A DNA stretch of 64,000 nt from Methanococcoides sp. EBM-47 (GCA_001896725.1 MPPA01000009.1:248001-312000), one strand, 5' to 3'. Numbered from the stretch's first letter, positions 17,301 to 26,289 are shown. Notes: generated by a model from the sequence alone, not told the origin. Numbers and translations: made by a program.

Positions 17301-18554
17301 CTATTCTATCCTTTCAATCAGATCTAGATACTTTTTCTCAATGATTTCCCAATTATAATTCATATCCACAAATTTTCTGCCCCTATTGCCAAGCTGATCT
17401 CTCAGGTGTGCATCAGCAAGTAATAGGTCAAGGCATGCACTGAACTCTTCGTAGTTCTCATACCACAGGCCTGCATTGCTTCTGATGCACTGTCCTTTGA
17501 GCACTTCACACTGTCCATTTACAAGCACGGGTTTTTTACAGTGCCATGCTTCCAATAGCACTATGGATAAGCTCTCATATTTTGATGGCATCAGAAGTAT
17601 TTTGGATTCTTTAAGGGTGTTATATTTTTCTTCTTCAGAAACAAAACCTAGGTAGACAATATCTGGATGAGTAGGAATCTTCATGGCAGCTTTCCCCAGT
17701 ACTACAAGTTTAATGGGCGAATTGTTTTCTTCTTTATACCTCTGGAAAAAATCAAATAATTCCCCACATCCCTTTGACTCATCGATTCTACCCATATAAG
17801 TTATGAACGTTCCTTTATTGTTTATGTCAAGGGATTTAACGTTACTCAATCCATCTGGAAGGGTAACACCTGAACCGGCTATATCATAAGGTATATTTTC
17901 ATTATGGAAACGTTGTATTACAAAGTCTTTTTCTTCCTTTGTATTATACATGATAGCTCTGGGCTTATGGAACATCTCGTTAAAGATTGATAGGTAGATG
18001 GGGGGTTCATCATGTGCAGCAGGGACCAAGATCGCTTTGTTTGCTACGAGCGGAAGGCCAAAGAAGGTTGTACAATACAGATATGTGAAAAAGAAGAATA
18101 GGTTGTAATGATCTTTATTATCTTCTATGAACTTAAAAAGCTTAGTGGAGTAAGGGCCCTGCAGTTTCATCCATTCAATTTCCTCATCAATGGAATGATC
18201 TTTGCATAATACCTTTTCAGAACATTTATTAAAACGTATTATATCTCTGGGGAAATCAACAGGAAACCTCTTAACTAATACATTATTTATGCATGTTTCC
18301 CCTGCATCGTACTCATTTTCCCATGTGACATAATCAATTGCACATGTAGTGATCACGTCTACATCACAATATTTTGAAAGGTGCTCTGCCACATCCCTGC
18401 AAAGCAATTCGGCGCCTCCATTGATCTCAAGTCCGTATCTCTGGACCACAAATGCTATCCTATATTCTTTTTTCTCTAATTCTTTGTTCTTGGAGAGAGA
18501 TTCAATCTTCTTATGTGAAAAAATGTAAGAGCTTTCAATTGTTCTCTCTACCAT
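17301..18554 (-). CDS. Glycosyltransferase family 4 protein
   Basis: The 417-residue GT-B enzyme has an N-terminal domain opening at residue 32 (YRIAFVVQRYGLEINGGAE), with the Gly-Gly-Ala-Glu loop of GT4 enzymes. The C-terminal half has ITYMGRIDESKGCGELF, then VYLGFVSEEEKYNTLKESKI and the nucleotide-sugar site PSKYESLSIVLLEAWHCKKPVL with the E-x7-E motif. It is probably cytosolic and membrane-associated and adds a sugar to a surface polysaccharide. It overlaps the next upstream glycosyltransferase gene by 7 bases and is the last gene of the cluster. Confidence 0.9.
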   Translation of the reverse strand: MVERTIESSYIFSHKKIESLSKNKELEKKEYRIAFVVQRYGLEINGGAELLCRDVAEHLSKYCDVDVITTCAIDYVTWENEYDAGETCINNVLVKRFPVDFPRDIIRFNKCSEKVLCKDHSIDEEIEWMKLQGPYSTKLFKFIEDNKDHYNLFFFFTYLYCTTFFGLPLVANKAILVPAAHDEPPIYLSIFNEMFHKPRAIMYNTKEEKDFVIQRFHNENIPYDIAGSGVTLPDGLSNVKSLDINNKGTFITYMGRIDESKGCGELFDFFQRYKEENNSPIKLVVLGKAAMKIPTHPDIVYLGFVSEEEKYNTLKESKILLMPSKYESLSIVLLEAWHCKKPVLVNGQCEVLKGQCIRSNAGLWYENYEEFSACLDLLLADAHLRDQLGNRGRKFVDMNYNWEIIEKKYLDLIERIE

Positions 18555-19606
18555 TTATGAATCACCTTGTTTAGTTGTTCTTTAAACAAGGTCAATCCGT
18601 TTTGGTAATCAAAATTTTTCAATCTAAGAGTTTGTTTTTTTATAATTCTATCTCGAAGGTTTTTATCCGTGAGGACTAGATTAATCATTTCTGCTATTTC
18701 CGGATAACATTTCTTATTGACCAAAATGCTAGTACCATTCATTGTATAGGGAATTGCTGTTGAATTATAGGCAATTATAGGAACACCAAAATGCATACTT
18801 TCTATCAATGGTACACAAAATCCTTCATGTTCACTCATACATAGGAATATATCAGCAAGTTTATAATAAGAAATAAGGTCTGCAAAATCAACTTTTCCAA
18901 CTAAATGTATGTCCTTTATTTTTAAATGATCGATTAAATCCTGTAAATAGTTATAGTATACTTCAGAGCCATTGAACCCACCAACTAAAAAAAGCCTTGA
19001 ATTTGGATTTATGGCTTTATAGTAGTAAAAACATTTAATGACATCTTCCTGTTTCTTGTTTGGTGCTATTCTACCAACAAAGAGGATATTAGTCCAACCA
19101 TCATCATATTCGCTGATAATTTTTGTGTTAGGCCTATCATATTTTGAGAAATCGATTATTAAGGGAAGAACTCCTGTTTCTGGATATCCCATCTTTTCCA
19201 ATTCAAGACGGTTATATTCAGAGTCACCAAGGGCAATATCTATTTTATCGGCAAGCAATTTTAGTTCGTTTCTTCCATTTTGTAAAACCATTGCAAGATT
19301 ATCATTAATATTGTAGAAAAAGTGGGGAGGTGTAATATTGTGATATAGTAGTATTTTTCGATCAGGTACGCTCATCACATATTTTGAAATATCTGATCCT
19401 ATGGCAAGATGATAAATTAAGATATTTTTCTCCGAAGATATTTTTTTATGTTCTAAATAGTATAACGCCTTCATTGACTGATGGACATTTATTGCAAATA
19501 TTTCAGATTTATATCCCCAACTTTTCAGAACATCTCTAATAAGAACTACTTCATTTCCTATCGCATCGCCAGGCGATAATGTTGGCAGGATCTGATGAAT
19601 TTCCAT
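18548..19606 (-). CDS. Glycosyltransferase family 4 protein
   Basis: The 352-residue GT-B enzyme begins MEIHQILPTLSPGDAIGNEV. It contains NILFVGRIAPNKKQEDVIK, then HLVGKVDFADLISYYKLADI and CMSEHEGFCVPLIESMHFG, which carries the E-x7-E nucleotide-sugar motif. ATG 19606 has AGGTGTG 9 bases upstream; an alternative start 4 codons earlier lacks one. The gene is richer in A+T than most of the window, which often marks laterally acquired polysaccharide genes. The acceptor and sugar are unknown. Confidence 0.9.
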   Translation of the reverse strand: MEIHQILPTLSPGDAIGNEVVLIRDVLKSWGYKSEIFAINVHQSMKALYYLEHKKISSEKNILIYHLAIGSDISKYVMSVPDRKILLYHNITPPHFFYNINDNLAMVLQNGRNELKLLADKIDIALGDSEYNRLELEKMGYPETGVLPLIIDFSKYDRPNTKIISEYDDGWTNILFVGRIAPNKKQEDVIKCFYYYKAINPNSRLFLVGGFNGSEVYYNYLQDLIDHLKIKDIHLVGKVDFADLISYYKLADIFLCMSEHEGFCVPLIESMHFGVPIIAYNSTAIPYTMNGTSILVNKKCYPEIAEMINLVLTDKNLRDRIIKKQTLRLKNFDYQNGLTLFKEQLNKVIHKW

Positions 19607-19691
19607 TTTAGAACACACCTAGTAATTATAAAAATATTTTAAAGATGATATCCCATCAATATATCTTCATTATAACATGTTTTTTACTATT

Positions 19692-20006
19692 CTATGCTAT
19701 ACTATATTTTTTATACGATTTATCTAGAATTATTAGGATATTCTTCAATTTCATTATAATGCTAAAATCAAATTTCTCTGCATCTTTCATGTAAACATTA
19801 AATCTTCTGACAGTGATCCCATTTTCTTTATATATCCCTTCTGCGAAGTGATCTGTGTTCCAGTCACTTAAAAACTGTTTTACACACGTGGTTAGTATCT
19901 CAACATCCAGCCCACTCTTATGTAGATTCTCAGCAGTGCGCCTGCACTCGGTCTCAGCACCACCGGGAATGTCTCCATACCATGGTATAACGAAAGCTAT
20001 TTTCAT
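19692..20006 (-). pseudogene. Truncated glycosyltransferase family 4 gene (N-terminal fragment)
   Basis: The 104 residues begin MKIAFVIPWYGDIPGGAETE and align by eye with the N-terminal domain of the GT4 protein at 17301-18554, including the Gly-Gly-Ala-Glu loop and a LTTC segment. The whole nucleotide-sugar-binding half is absent. The frame stops at a TAG (19692-19694). Reading through that amber codon would add only about 11 residues before TGA, so pyrrolysine read-through would not rescue it. The gene was probably cut by deletion next to the neighbouring glycosyltransferase. Confidence 0.8.
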
Positions 20007-20058
20007 TTTATCAGTCAGTAAATTTTATGCAATTATTACATATAATATCGATTATATG

Positions 20059-21579
20059 TTATTTTTTCCCGATCATTGCATAATCCTGCTCACCGTAAAG
20101 AGTAGCATTTAGCATTTCTATGTTCCGGTTGAGAACTTCAGCCTGATATCTTTCTGCATCGGTGGAGCTTTCATTCGTTACAAGCTTCTGCAATCTTAGA
20201 ATTTCCGGCATAGGGGTGGAAAATATAGCTTTTATTTCTCTGAAACCTGTGGATTCCATAAGGAATCTTAAAGTTTCCGGATGAACGGGTTTAATATGGG
20301 TAAGATCAATGTAGAAATTTGCAAAAGATGAGAACGAAAGCGGGTTTACGGTTTCTGCAATGATATAATACCCATACTTCATTTTTTGGAAACATAGTTT
20401 TAGTAACCTGACAAGGTATGCGGGCTTCAGATGCTCTACCACCTGGCCTATAAACACTCCATCCAGGCTTGCATCCTCTAACTTCTCAAGATGATCAAAA
20501 GCATCCTTTAACTCCACTTCAAGACCTTTTGAGCGACAGTAATCCACCATAGTTTCATCTATATCTACTCCCCTGGCACCGACCCCATGTTTGCGCATAG
20601 TCTCAAGGAACTCTCCTCTTCCACAACCAATGTCCAGTACATTCTTACATCCTTCGAAATAGTGAAGAAAAGCAGTTTGCCGCTGAGCAATCTCTTCTCT
20701 GGGACCTCGGAACCTGTCCTCGAAAACAAAATAATTCACCCCTGTATCCGTGTGAGGTGGTTGCTGGAGTTTCTCGGTTTGTGAAACCCCCTGTAAGTTT
20801 CGTTTACCAAGTATCTGAGCCAGCCATGCCTTTTTCTCAATATCATCGTTCATTGATAAAATAAATGATCGTACCCTTTCTTCGTTCTCACGCGTCATCT
20901 CAGTTTTTAGCTGTGAAATATCATTGTTCACGTCATTCCTCAACTGTGAAACATCATTGTTCACGTCATTCCTCAACTGTGAAACATCATTGTTCACGTC
21001 ATTTCTCAGCTGATCGACCAGATTACAGAGCTTGTTGTTAATACTTATTTCGTCATTTATTTCTTGCTTCAGAGCTTCGAGCCTATCCTCCATATCTAAT
21101 AGTCGCTCATTAGTTTCTTTGAGATCCTGTGCAATGGTTTTTGGTTCAGGAACATGCTGGCCTTTTGTTCCAAAATCACCAATCATATTTTCTATATTTG
21201 AAATACGGTAAGTTGCATTATTGAGAACTTTAGCTGCATTTTGATTGAAAATTATCTGCTTAAAGATCATTGGGTCCACATATCTCCGGATTTCCCCATG
21301 TACCATCTCCCTGCCTTTAATGAGCGGTACCCCTACAATGGGACGATGAGAACTGATAACATAACTATTATTTTGAATATCAGAGTTAATGTTCAGATTG
21401 GTCAGTTCATCGGCAATTTCTTCCAATGTCTTTTTTGGATCTGAGATCATCTGCCGGGCTGCCGTATCCAATTCAGGTGGATAGGTACCTTTCTCTTTTC
21501 GCTTACTAATATTCTCCCTTATCTTTCTCATGATCTCTTCAACATTCACTTCTTCATCATGTATCTCAAAAGTATCCAT
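20059..21579 (-). CDS. Coiled-coil SAM methyltransferase of the polysaccharide cluster
   Basis: The 506-residue protein has an acidic N-terminus and helical region (about 1-150, with REMVHGEIRRYVDPMIFK), then a long predicted coiled coil (about 150-270). The coil includes three 11-residue tandem repeats (about 191-223). A class I methyltransferase domain follows from about 275, with NVLDIGCGRGEFLETMR, FIGQVVEHL and ETVNPLSF. Coiled-coil methyltransferases next to ABC-type polysaccharide exporters include WbdD, which caps O-antigen chains; here the coil precedes the domain and no kinase domain is seen. GGTGGGG 6 bases before ATG 21579 supports the start. Confidence 0.82.
   Translation of the reverse strand: MDTFEIHDEEVNVEEIMRKIRENISKRKEKGTYPPELDTAARQMISDPKKTLEEIADELTNLNINSDIQNNSYVISSHRPIVGVPLIKGREMVHGEIRRYVDPMIFKQIIFNQNAAKVLNNATYRISNIENMIGDFGTKGQHVPEPKTIAQDLKETNERLLDMEDRLEALKQEINDEISINNKLCNLVDQLRNDVNNDVSQLRNDVNNDVSQLRNDVNNDISQLKTEMTRENEERVRSFILSMNDDIEKKAWLAQILGKRNLQGVSQTEKLQQPPHTDTGVNYFVFEDRFRGPREEIAQRQTAFLHYFEGCKNVLDIGCGRGEFLETMRKHGVGARGVDIDETMVDYCRSKGLEVELKDAFDHLEKLEDASLDGVFIGQVVEHLKPAYLVRLLKLCFQKMKYGYYIIAETVNPLSFSSFANFYIDLTHIKPVHPETLRFLMESTGFREIKAIFSTPMPEILRLQKLVTNESSTDAERYQAEVLNRNIEMLNATLYGEQDYAMIGKK
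20911..21009 (-). repeat. Three tandem 33-bp repeats inside the coiled-coil coding region
   Basis: Copies lie at 20911-20943, 20944-20976 and 20977-21009, each starting CTGTGAAA on the plus strand, with only 1-3 differences between copies. Each unit encodes 11 residues (pattern V-S-Q-L-R-N-D-V-N-N-D), so gain or loss of a unit keeps the frame and lengthens or shortens the coil by one hendecad. Confidence 0.92.
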
Positions 21580-21595
21580 GTTATCCCCACCATTT

Positions 21596-22825
21596 TCATA
21601 TTATCCATTTACAAGGCACATCGAATAGACCAGCATCCCTGCCTGTCGGGATCACATCTAAATGATATAGTTTATCATGCCAGTCATAGGGGTCATGTGT
21701 ACGGCTATGTATGGCAACAGTTAACAGAAATCTTCCGGAGAGCATAGGGATGCTCTCTATTTTCAGATCAATATGACCTTTACCTTCAATGTGATCGATC
21801 ATTATGTCTCTCAATTCCGTATTGGTACCAAAAAGATTCTCTCCTTTTTCTGAATACAGAGCAATGCCAAAAATTGGGTCGAGTACCTTTTTGTGAGCAT
21901 TATAAAGGATCCTTATGGTCATTACATCAAAGGAATTGAACCTGTTACTCAAATTACCGAATTTATCATAGAACTCGACATTTAATATCTCAACTTTCTG
22001 GTCACCCCATCGGGAGTTATTGAGAGAGGTCTGATCTTCGGCTAGAATGGCAGGATCACTTTCAACTACATTGTGGGTCGCTTCTGAAATGTTTTTTTCC
22101 TGCTCCCCGTACACATACTTATCTATCACTTCAGCTGTATTTCCTAAAGCTATTTGTTCTCCTTTGTGCAATAACAAAGTCCTGTCGCAGAACCTTCTGA
22201 CAGAACCAAGATCATGAGACACAAACACTATTGTCACGCCTTCTTTGCGGTAGCTGTTCAGTACATCCAGACACTTTTGCTGAAAATCCATATCACCTAC
22301 TGCAAGTACTTCATCCATCAGCAGTATCTCGGGATCTGTCTGGATCGCAGTGGAGAAGGCAAGTCTCACCTGCATTCCTGAAGAAAAGTTCTTTAATTTC
22401 GTATCCCTGAACTTTTCCAACCCTGCAAATTCAAGTATATCATCTGTCCTTGATTTAATATCACTTTTTGACATCCCCATTATAGTACCATAGGTCTTTA
22501 TGTTCTCCACTGCTGTCATATCGGACTGAAAACCTACGCCAAGTTCAAGGAAAGGTGTGATTTTCCCGCGGATATGTACTTTACCTGAAGAAGGGTATAG
22601 GATCCCTGCTATTATTTTCAAAAGGGTACTTTTGCCGCTTCCATTTTCCCCTATTATACCAAAGAATTCTCCCTCCTCCACATCAAAATTGATATTGTGT
22701 AAAGCATGGAACACCTCATATGATTCCGGCTTGAATATCCCTGTAAGTGCTTCGAACAGTGTGGTCTTTTTTTCATGGGGGATACGGAAGGACTTTTCCA
22801 GATTTTCAACTTCGATCACAGGCAT
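21596..22825 (-). CDS. ABC transporter ATPase for polysaccharide export with C-terminal binding domain (Wzt/TagH-like)
   Basis: The protein has 409 residues. The nucleotide-binding domain (1-240) carries Walker A GENGSGKSTLLK, the signature FSSGMQVRLAFS, Walker B ILLMDEVLAVGD and the switch VSHD. Residues 250-409 form a beta-rich extension as in Wzt C-terminal domains, which in E. coli O9a recognise the modified end of the O-polysaccharide before export. The stop codon of the permease gene is directly followed by this ATG, with GGAGGAG just upstream. It works with the permease at 22826 to move a lipid-linked polysaccharide across the membrane. Confidence 0.92.
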   Translation of the reverse strand: MPVIEVENLEKSFRIPHEKKTTLFEALTGIFKPESYEVFHALHNINFDVEEGEFFGIIGENGSGKSTLLKIIAGILYPSSGKVHIRGKITPFLELGVGFQSDMTAVENIKTYGTIMGMSKSDIKSRTDDILEFAGLEKFRDTKLKNFSSGMQVRLAFSTAIQTDPEILLMDEVLAVGDMDFQQKCLDVLNSYRKEGVTIVFVSHDLGSVRRFCDRTLLLHKGEQIALGNTAEVIDKYVYGEQEKNISEATHNVVESDPAILAEDQTSLNNSRWGDQKVEILNVEFYDKFGNLSNRFNSFDVMTIRILYNAHKKVLDPIFGIALYSEKGENLFGTNTELRDIMIDHIEGKGHIDLKIESIPMLSGRFLLTVAIHSRTHDPYDWHDKLYHLDVIPTGRDAGLFDVPCKWII

Positions 22826-23605
22826 TCATATCTCCTCCGCAAACCGGGGTTCGATCCTGTTGAAAATAAAATATCCTGCAAATAGGAAAACTACTGCTGC
22901 AACGATCATGAAGACCAGATCATTCGTTTGCACAGGGGAAGAGTATATTATTGTATCTCTTGCTGCAATTATGACCCTGGCGATAGGGTTAAGAAGTGCG
23001 ATGCTTCTCAGATCAGCAGGAAATATTTCTATCGTATACATTATGGGAGTTGCAAAGTAGCCTGCCTGCAGCAATACAGCCCAGATGAACTGCACATCGC
23101 GATAAATTACATTAAGAGCTGCTAAGGCCAGGGACAGGCCTACGGACAGGATCAGAAGACAGATCAGTATAACAGGAGCCTGCAGCACGTATATTGACAA
23201 TGGTACCTTGAAATATATCATGAACAGCGCAAAAACAATAGATTCAAAGACACTCATGAGCAATGCTGTCAGGCAAGATGATATAACAAAAATGTCCCTG
23301 GGAAAATAGATCTTTTTAATAAGGCTTGGTTTTCCAACAATGGAATTCATTCCTATACCAGTAGCTCTGCTAAGAAAATTCCAGATGATAATGCCCAGTA
23401 AAAGAAAAAGCTGATAATTCTCAATCTGCAATCTCATAAGATGTGAAAACACATAATAAAGGACCGTTAACATTAGCAGAGGTTCTAGGAGTGACCAGAA
23501 ATATCCCAGAACAGAGTTCTTGTATCTTAGTTTGAACTCGCTCCAAGCTAACTGCCATATCAGCTGTCTGTAAGCATACAGATTTGCAATATGTTTGATC
23601 GACAT
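22826..23605 (-). CDS. ABC-2 type polysaccharide export permease (Wzm/TagG-like)
   Basis: The protein has 259 residues if started at ATG 23605 (MSIKHIANLYAYRQLIWQLA); the frame continues 10 codons upstream. It has six hydrophobic segments after the amphipathic start helix LAWSEFKLRYKNSVLGYFWSL, which together with the loop RAVFPREI-like segment (KKIYFPRDIFVISS) is typical of O-antigen/teichoic acid exporters. It pairs with the ATPase gene immediately downstream. It is first in the cluster; the AT-rich 520 bases upstream probably hold the promoter. Confidence 0.9.
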   Translation of the reverse strand: MSIKHIANLYAYRQLIWQLAWSEFKLRYKNSVLGYFWSLLEPLLMLTVLYYVFSHLMRLQIENYQLFLLLGIIIWNFLSRATGIGMNSIVGKPSLIKKIYFPRDIFVISSCLTALLMSVFESIVFALFMIYFKVPLSIYVLQAPVILICLLILSVGLSLALAALNVIYRDVQFIWAVLLQAGYFATPIMYTIEIFPADLRSIALLNPIARVIIAARDTIIYSSPVQTNDLVFMIVAAVVFLFAGYFIFNRIEPRFAEEI

Positions 23606-24128
23606 TTTCCATCCATTAGCAGCTTGTAAGAACAAATCGATATTTACTGCTTTATTTAAAAATCTGTCAATAGGTAACGTTCTCTTTATATAAAGTTTTG
23701 GTCTAGTACATTATAGTCATGCTGTCATCAAATTGCTTATCATATATTTATTTCGATAAAATATTATACTTATTGCTATCTCAATTCAACTCTGTATAAA
23801 ACTTCGTTAATTATGCAGTTTTTTGTGTTTAAAAATTTTCAAATGTACTGCCATACATTGGTCGCATTTGTAGAATTAAACTGAATGATAATGATTTCAT
23901 GAGCATTTCTACAGAGTCATAAAATTGATTATTTATACAACTGTTAATTCAGATATTTTCGATGTTTTTATATAGGGACTATGTTCTATGCTTATTTAAG
24001 CAGTCCATGTAAATATTAAAATTTTTAGGTATAGTTTTCGGTCTTTTATAGTATTATTGGCAGAAATCAGGAATAAAAGTGGTAAATAAGCAAAATCGAT
24101 ATTATTGTTTGTGCAAGGGGCGATGCAA
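23606..24128. other. AT-rich intergenic region between divergent genes
   Basis: About 520 bases, strongly AT-rich, with no frame I would call. TATA-like elements on the plus strand include TTTTTATATAGG near 23965-23976 and TTTTATAGTATTATTGG near 24045-24060, either of which could serve the secreted protein gene. On the minus strand the stretch TTATATAAAGAG-like near 23684-23695 may serve the ABC permease gene. Confidence 0.45.
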
Positions 24129-25349
24129 ATGCAAATCCGGTTAAACAAGATTATTTATTTTGGGATACTATTGTGCTTTACAATGATGACCTTCAGCATA
24201 GTTTCAGCTGACTCTATAGGCATATATAATAATGAAGGTACTTGGGCCTTATGGAATACCATAAATAGTTCGGCAGATATTGCGGGATTTGGTTGGGAAG
24301 GTACTGAACCGATCGTAGGTGACTGGGACGGTGACGGGGTCACTGATCTAGGCGTCTATAACACAGCGGGAAATAATTTCCTGCTCCAGGCAGATTCAGG
24401 TTTTACTATCATAGGTCTTGGATGGCCAGGCGTGACACCGGTTGTAGGCGACTGGGATGGGAACGGAGCTGAAGAGGTGGGTGTATACGACAATGCAGGT
24501 ACATGGGCTTTGTGGAACACAAGCACTGGTTCAGCAGATATCATTGGATTTGGCTGGGAAGGTACTGAGCCGATCGTAGGTGACTGGGACGGTGATGGAA
24601 CTACCGATCTGGGTATATACAACAGGAACGGGAATAATTTTGTGCTCTGGACAGACTCAGAATATGAGGTAATAGGTCTTGGCTGGGAAGGTGTGACACC
24701 TGTGGTCGGTGACTGGGACGGTGATGGTAAGCACGAGGTAGGTGTTTATGACAACGGTACCTGGGCACTGTGGAACACTAGCACAGGTTCAGCAGATATT
24801 GTTGGATTTGGCTGGGAAGGTACTGAACCGGTCGTAGGTGACTGGGATTTAGATGGGATTTCTGATCTGGCTATATATAATAACCAAGGTAATAATTTCC
24901 TTCTCCAGAATGGTTCTAGATTTGATGTCTTAGGACTTGGGTGGGATGGTGTGACCCAAGTTGTCGGGGTTTGGGATGCTGACCATGCATGGATTAAAAG
25001 TGTTGCTCATTATTTAAAATTACTTGACAATGATTTTGATGAGATATCCGAGGCTATGATTGAGGAGGATTATAATTCTTTATCTATGATCGGACAAAGG
25101 ATCATCGATAATGCTCTGGAAGCACAGGAAGATAACAGCAGATATTCTGTATCATATCTTCAAGAAGCACAATCTGAATGGGCGCTCTATCTTACTGATC
25201 TTAGCTCTGTGGGGCAATACACAATACTGATTTCAAGCGATCTCAAAGATGGTATTGATGATCCTCAAAACACTGAGGAGTGGTTATCTCATTTAAGTTC
25301 TGCTATCTATCATATGGCCAGAGCAGTTGAATTGGTTTACGACAGATAA
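24129..25349 (+). CDS. Secreted beta-propeller-like protein with Asp-rich repeats
   Basis: The protein has 406 residues from ATG 24129, which has AAGGGG 8 bases upstream; two earlier in-frame starts are worse. A signal peptide ends near VSA at residue 24-26. Residues about 27-290 are six repeats of about 43 residues that alternate between an A type (GTWALWNT, GFGWEGTEP, VGDWDGDG) and a B type (GNNFLL, GLGWPGVTP, VGDWDGNG). The D-x-D-G-D-G loops resemble the Ca2+ sites of FG-GAP/VCBS blades, so a six-bladed propeller is likely. The last 120 residues are helical. The function is unknown, but an extracellular binding role is plausible. Confidence 0.85.
   Translation: MQIRLNKIIYFGILLCFTMMTFSIVSADSIGIYNNEGTWALWNTINSSADIAGFGWEGTEPIVGDWDGDGVTDLGVYNTAGNNFLLQADSGFTIIGLGWPGVTPVVGDWDGNGAEEVGVYDNAGTWALWNTSTGSADIIGFGWEGTEPIVGDWDGDGTTDLGIYNRNGNNFVLWTDSEYEVIGLGWEGVTPVVGDWDGDGKHEVGVYDNGTWALWNTSTGSADIVGFGWEGTEPVVGDWDLDGISDLAIYNNQGNNFLLQNGSRFDVLGLGWDGVTQVVGVWDADHAWIKSVAHYLKLLDNDFDEISEAMIEEDYNSLSMIGQRIIDNALEAQEDNSRYSVSYLQEAQSEWALYLTDLSSVGQYTILISSDLKDGIDDPQNTEEWLSHLSSAIYHMARAVELVYDR
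24240..24990 (+). repeat. Repeats of about 260 bp encoding paired propeller blades
   Basis: Three A-B blade pairs recur about every 258-261 bases. The A-type core GGGAAGGTACTGA appears near 24295, 24556 and 24814, each followed by a near-identical GTAGGTGACTGGGA. The DNA similarity is high enough that the pairs look recently duplicated. The last B unit has diverged, with VGVWDADH instead of VGDWDGDG. Confidence 0.85.
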
Positions 25350-25357
25350 GATGGGAC

Positions 25358-25381
25358 TGGGATATTATACATTATATCCCA
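25358..25381. terminator. 8-bp hairpin between convergent genes
   Basis: TGGGATAT (25358-25365), an 8-base loop and ATATCCCA (25374-25381) form a perfect stem. It lies 8 bases after the propeller-protein stop and overlaps the final codons of the opposite-strand TPR gene, the same arrangement as at 11255-11285. Confidence 0.6.
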
Positions 25382-25913
25382 ATTCCTTAGCTTTATTATA
25401 GCATATTTGAGCTTCATTGGTCCTGTTAAGCTTTTCAAACATGGCGCCTTTGTTATACCAAGCAAAACCATCGAGGGGATTAATCTCTATTACTTTATCA
25501 TATGTTTGTATTGCTTCTTCATATCTACCAAGATCAATAAGGGCTCCAGCTTTGGTATACCATGAATTCTCATCCTGGGGATTGATTTCAGTGGTCCTGT
25601 TGTATGCTTGTAATGCTTCTTCATATCGACCCAGATAAGAATATGCAATGCCTTTGTTATACCATGCATATACGTTCTGTGGATCAATCTCTGTGGCTTT
25701 ATCATATGCTCCCAGAGCTTCTTCGGCTCTTCCTGCAACAAAAAGGTCAACACCCTTATTGTTCCATTCGGTAGAATTAAGCTTTCCTTCAGAAAAAACC
25801 TCTTCTGCTTCTGGAGTGGTATCATCATTATCCTTTTCACTGCAGCCTGCACAGAGGATCGCAATAATGATCAAAACTAAAATAATAGATCTTTTGACTT
25901 GCACAGCGTTCAT
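25365..25913 (-). CDS. TPR-repeat lipoprotein
   Basis: The 182-residue protein has a hydrophobic N-terminal segment ending ILCAGCSEK, a near-canonical lipobox with Cys24, so it is probably a lipid-anchored extracellular protein. After an acidic linker, four tetratricopeptide repeats follow (for example AWYNKGIAYSYLGRYEEALQ, AYNRTTEINP). Such repeats bind partner proteins. GGAG directly abuts the ATG at 25913, so a GTG three codons later (25904), with a 9-base spacing, may be the true start. It converges on the propeller-protein gene with a 15-base gap. Confidence 0.85.
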   Translation of the reverse strand: MNAVQVKRSIILVLIIIAILCAGCSEKDNDDTTPEAEEVFSEGKLNSTEWNNKGVDLFVAGRAEEALGAYDKATEIDPQNVYAWYNKGIAYSYLGRYEEALQAYNRTTEINPQDENSWYTKAGALIDLGRYEEAIQTYDKVIEINPLDGFAWYNKGAMFEKLNRTNEAQICYNKAKELGYNV

Positions 25914-26289
25914 CTCCTGTATTCAAAAATGTCCTCAAAAAAACAAATATCTTTTTTGCCTTGACACTCCTGCAAGTATTATTCTTACCAGCATATATAA
26001 ATTTTTGGATAATGTTTAGGCAGGTATCGACAAAAAGATACATATCAGGTATATAAGTGGCAAATTTAGCTGTTCACACATCAATTGTAGTTTTTAACTG
26101 TCTTTTAACAATTATAGTTGACATCACTATCTGTTAAATAGTAAAAAATCGGCAACATTTAAACAGTTTTCGCCTTATGTATAGCTCTATGGTACTTAGC
26201 ATCTAATCAGTTAATGATCGAAGGCAGAAAGATTATAAAAGAAGGGAATAAAAAAATATCACATCATGGAACTATCTAAACCGCCTCTA
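25914..26289. other. Intergenic region between TPR gene and tRNA-Ala
   Basis: About 375 AT-rich bases with no supported gene. TGTTAAATAGTAAAAAATC and TATATAAATTTTTGG occur here; the latter (minus strand, near 25993-26008) may be part of the TPR gene promoter. Confidence 0.4.

Noticed and set aside
20911-21009. Direct repeats resembling a short CRISPR array
   Set aside because: The three 33-bp units are adjacent without spacers and lie in frame within a coding region.
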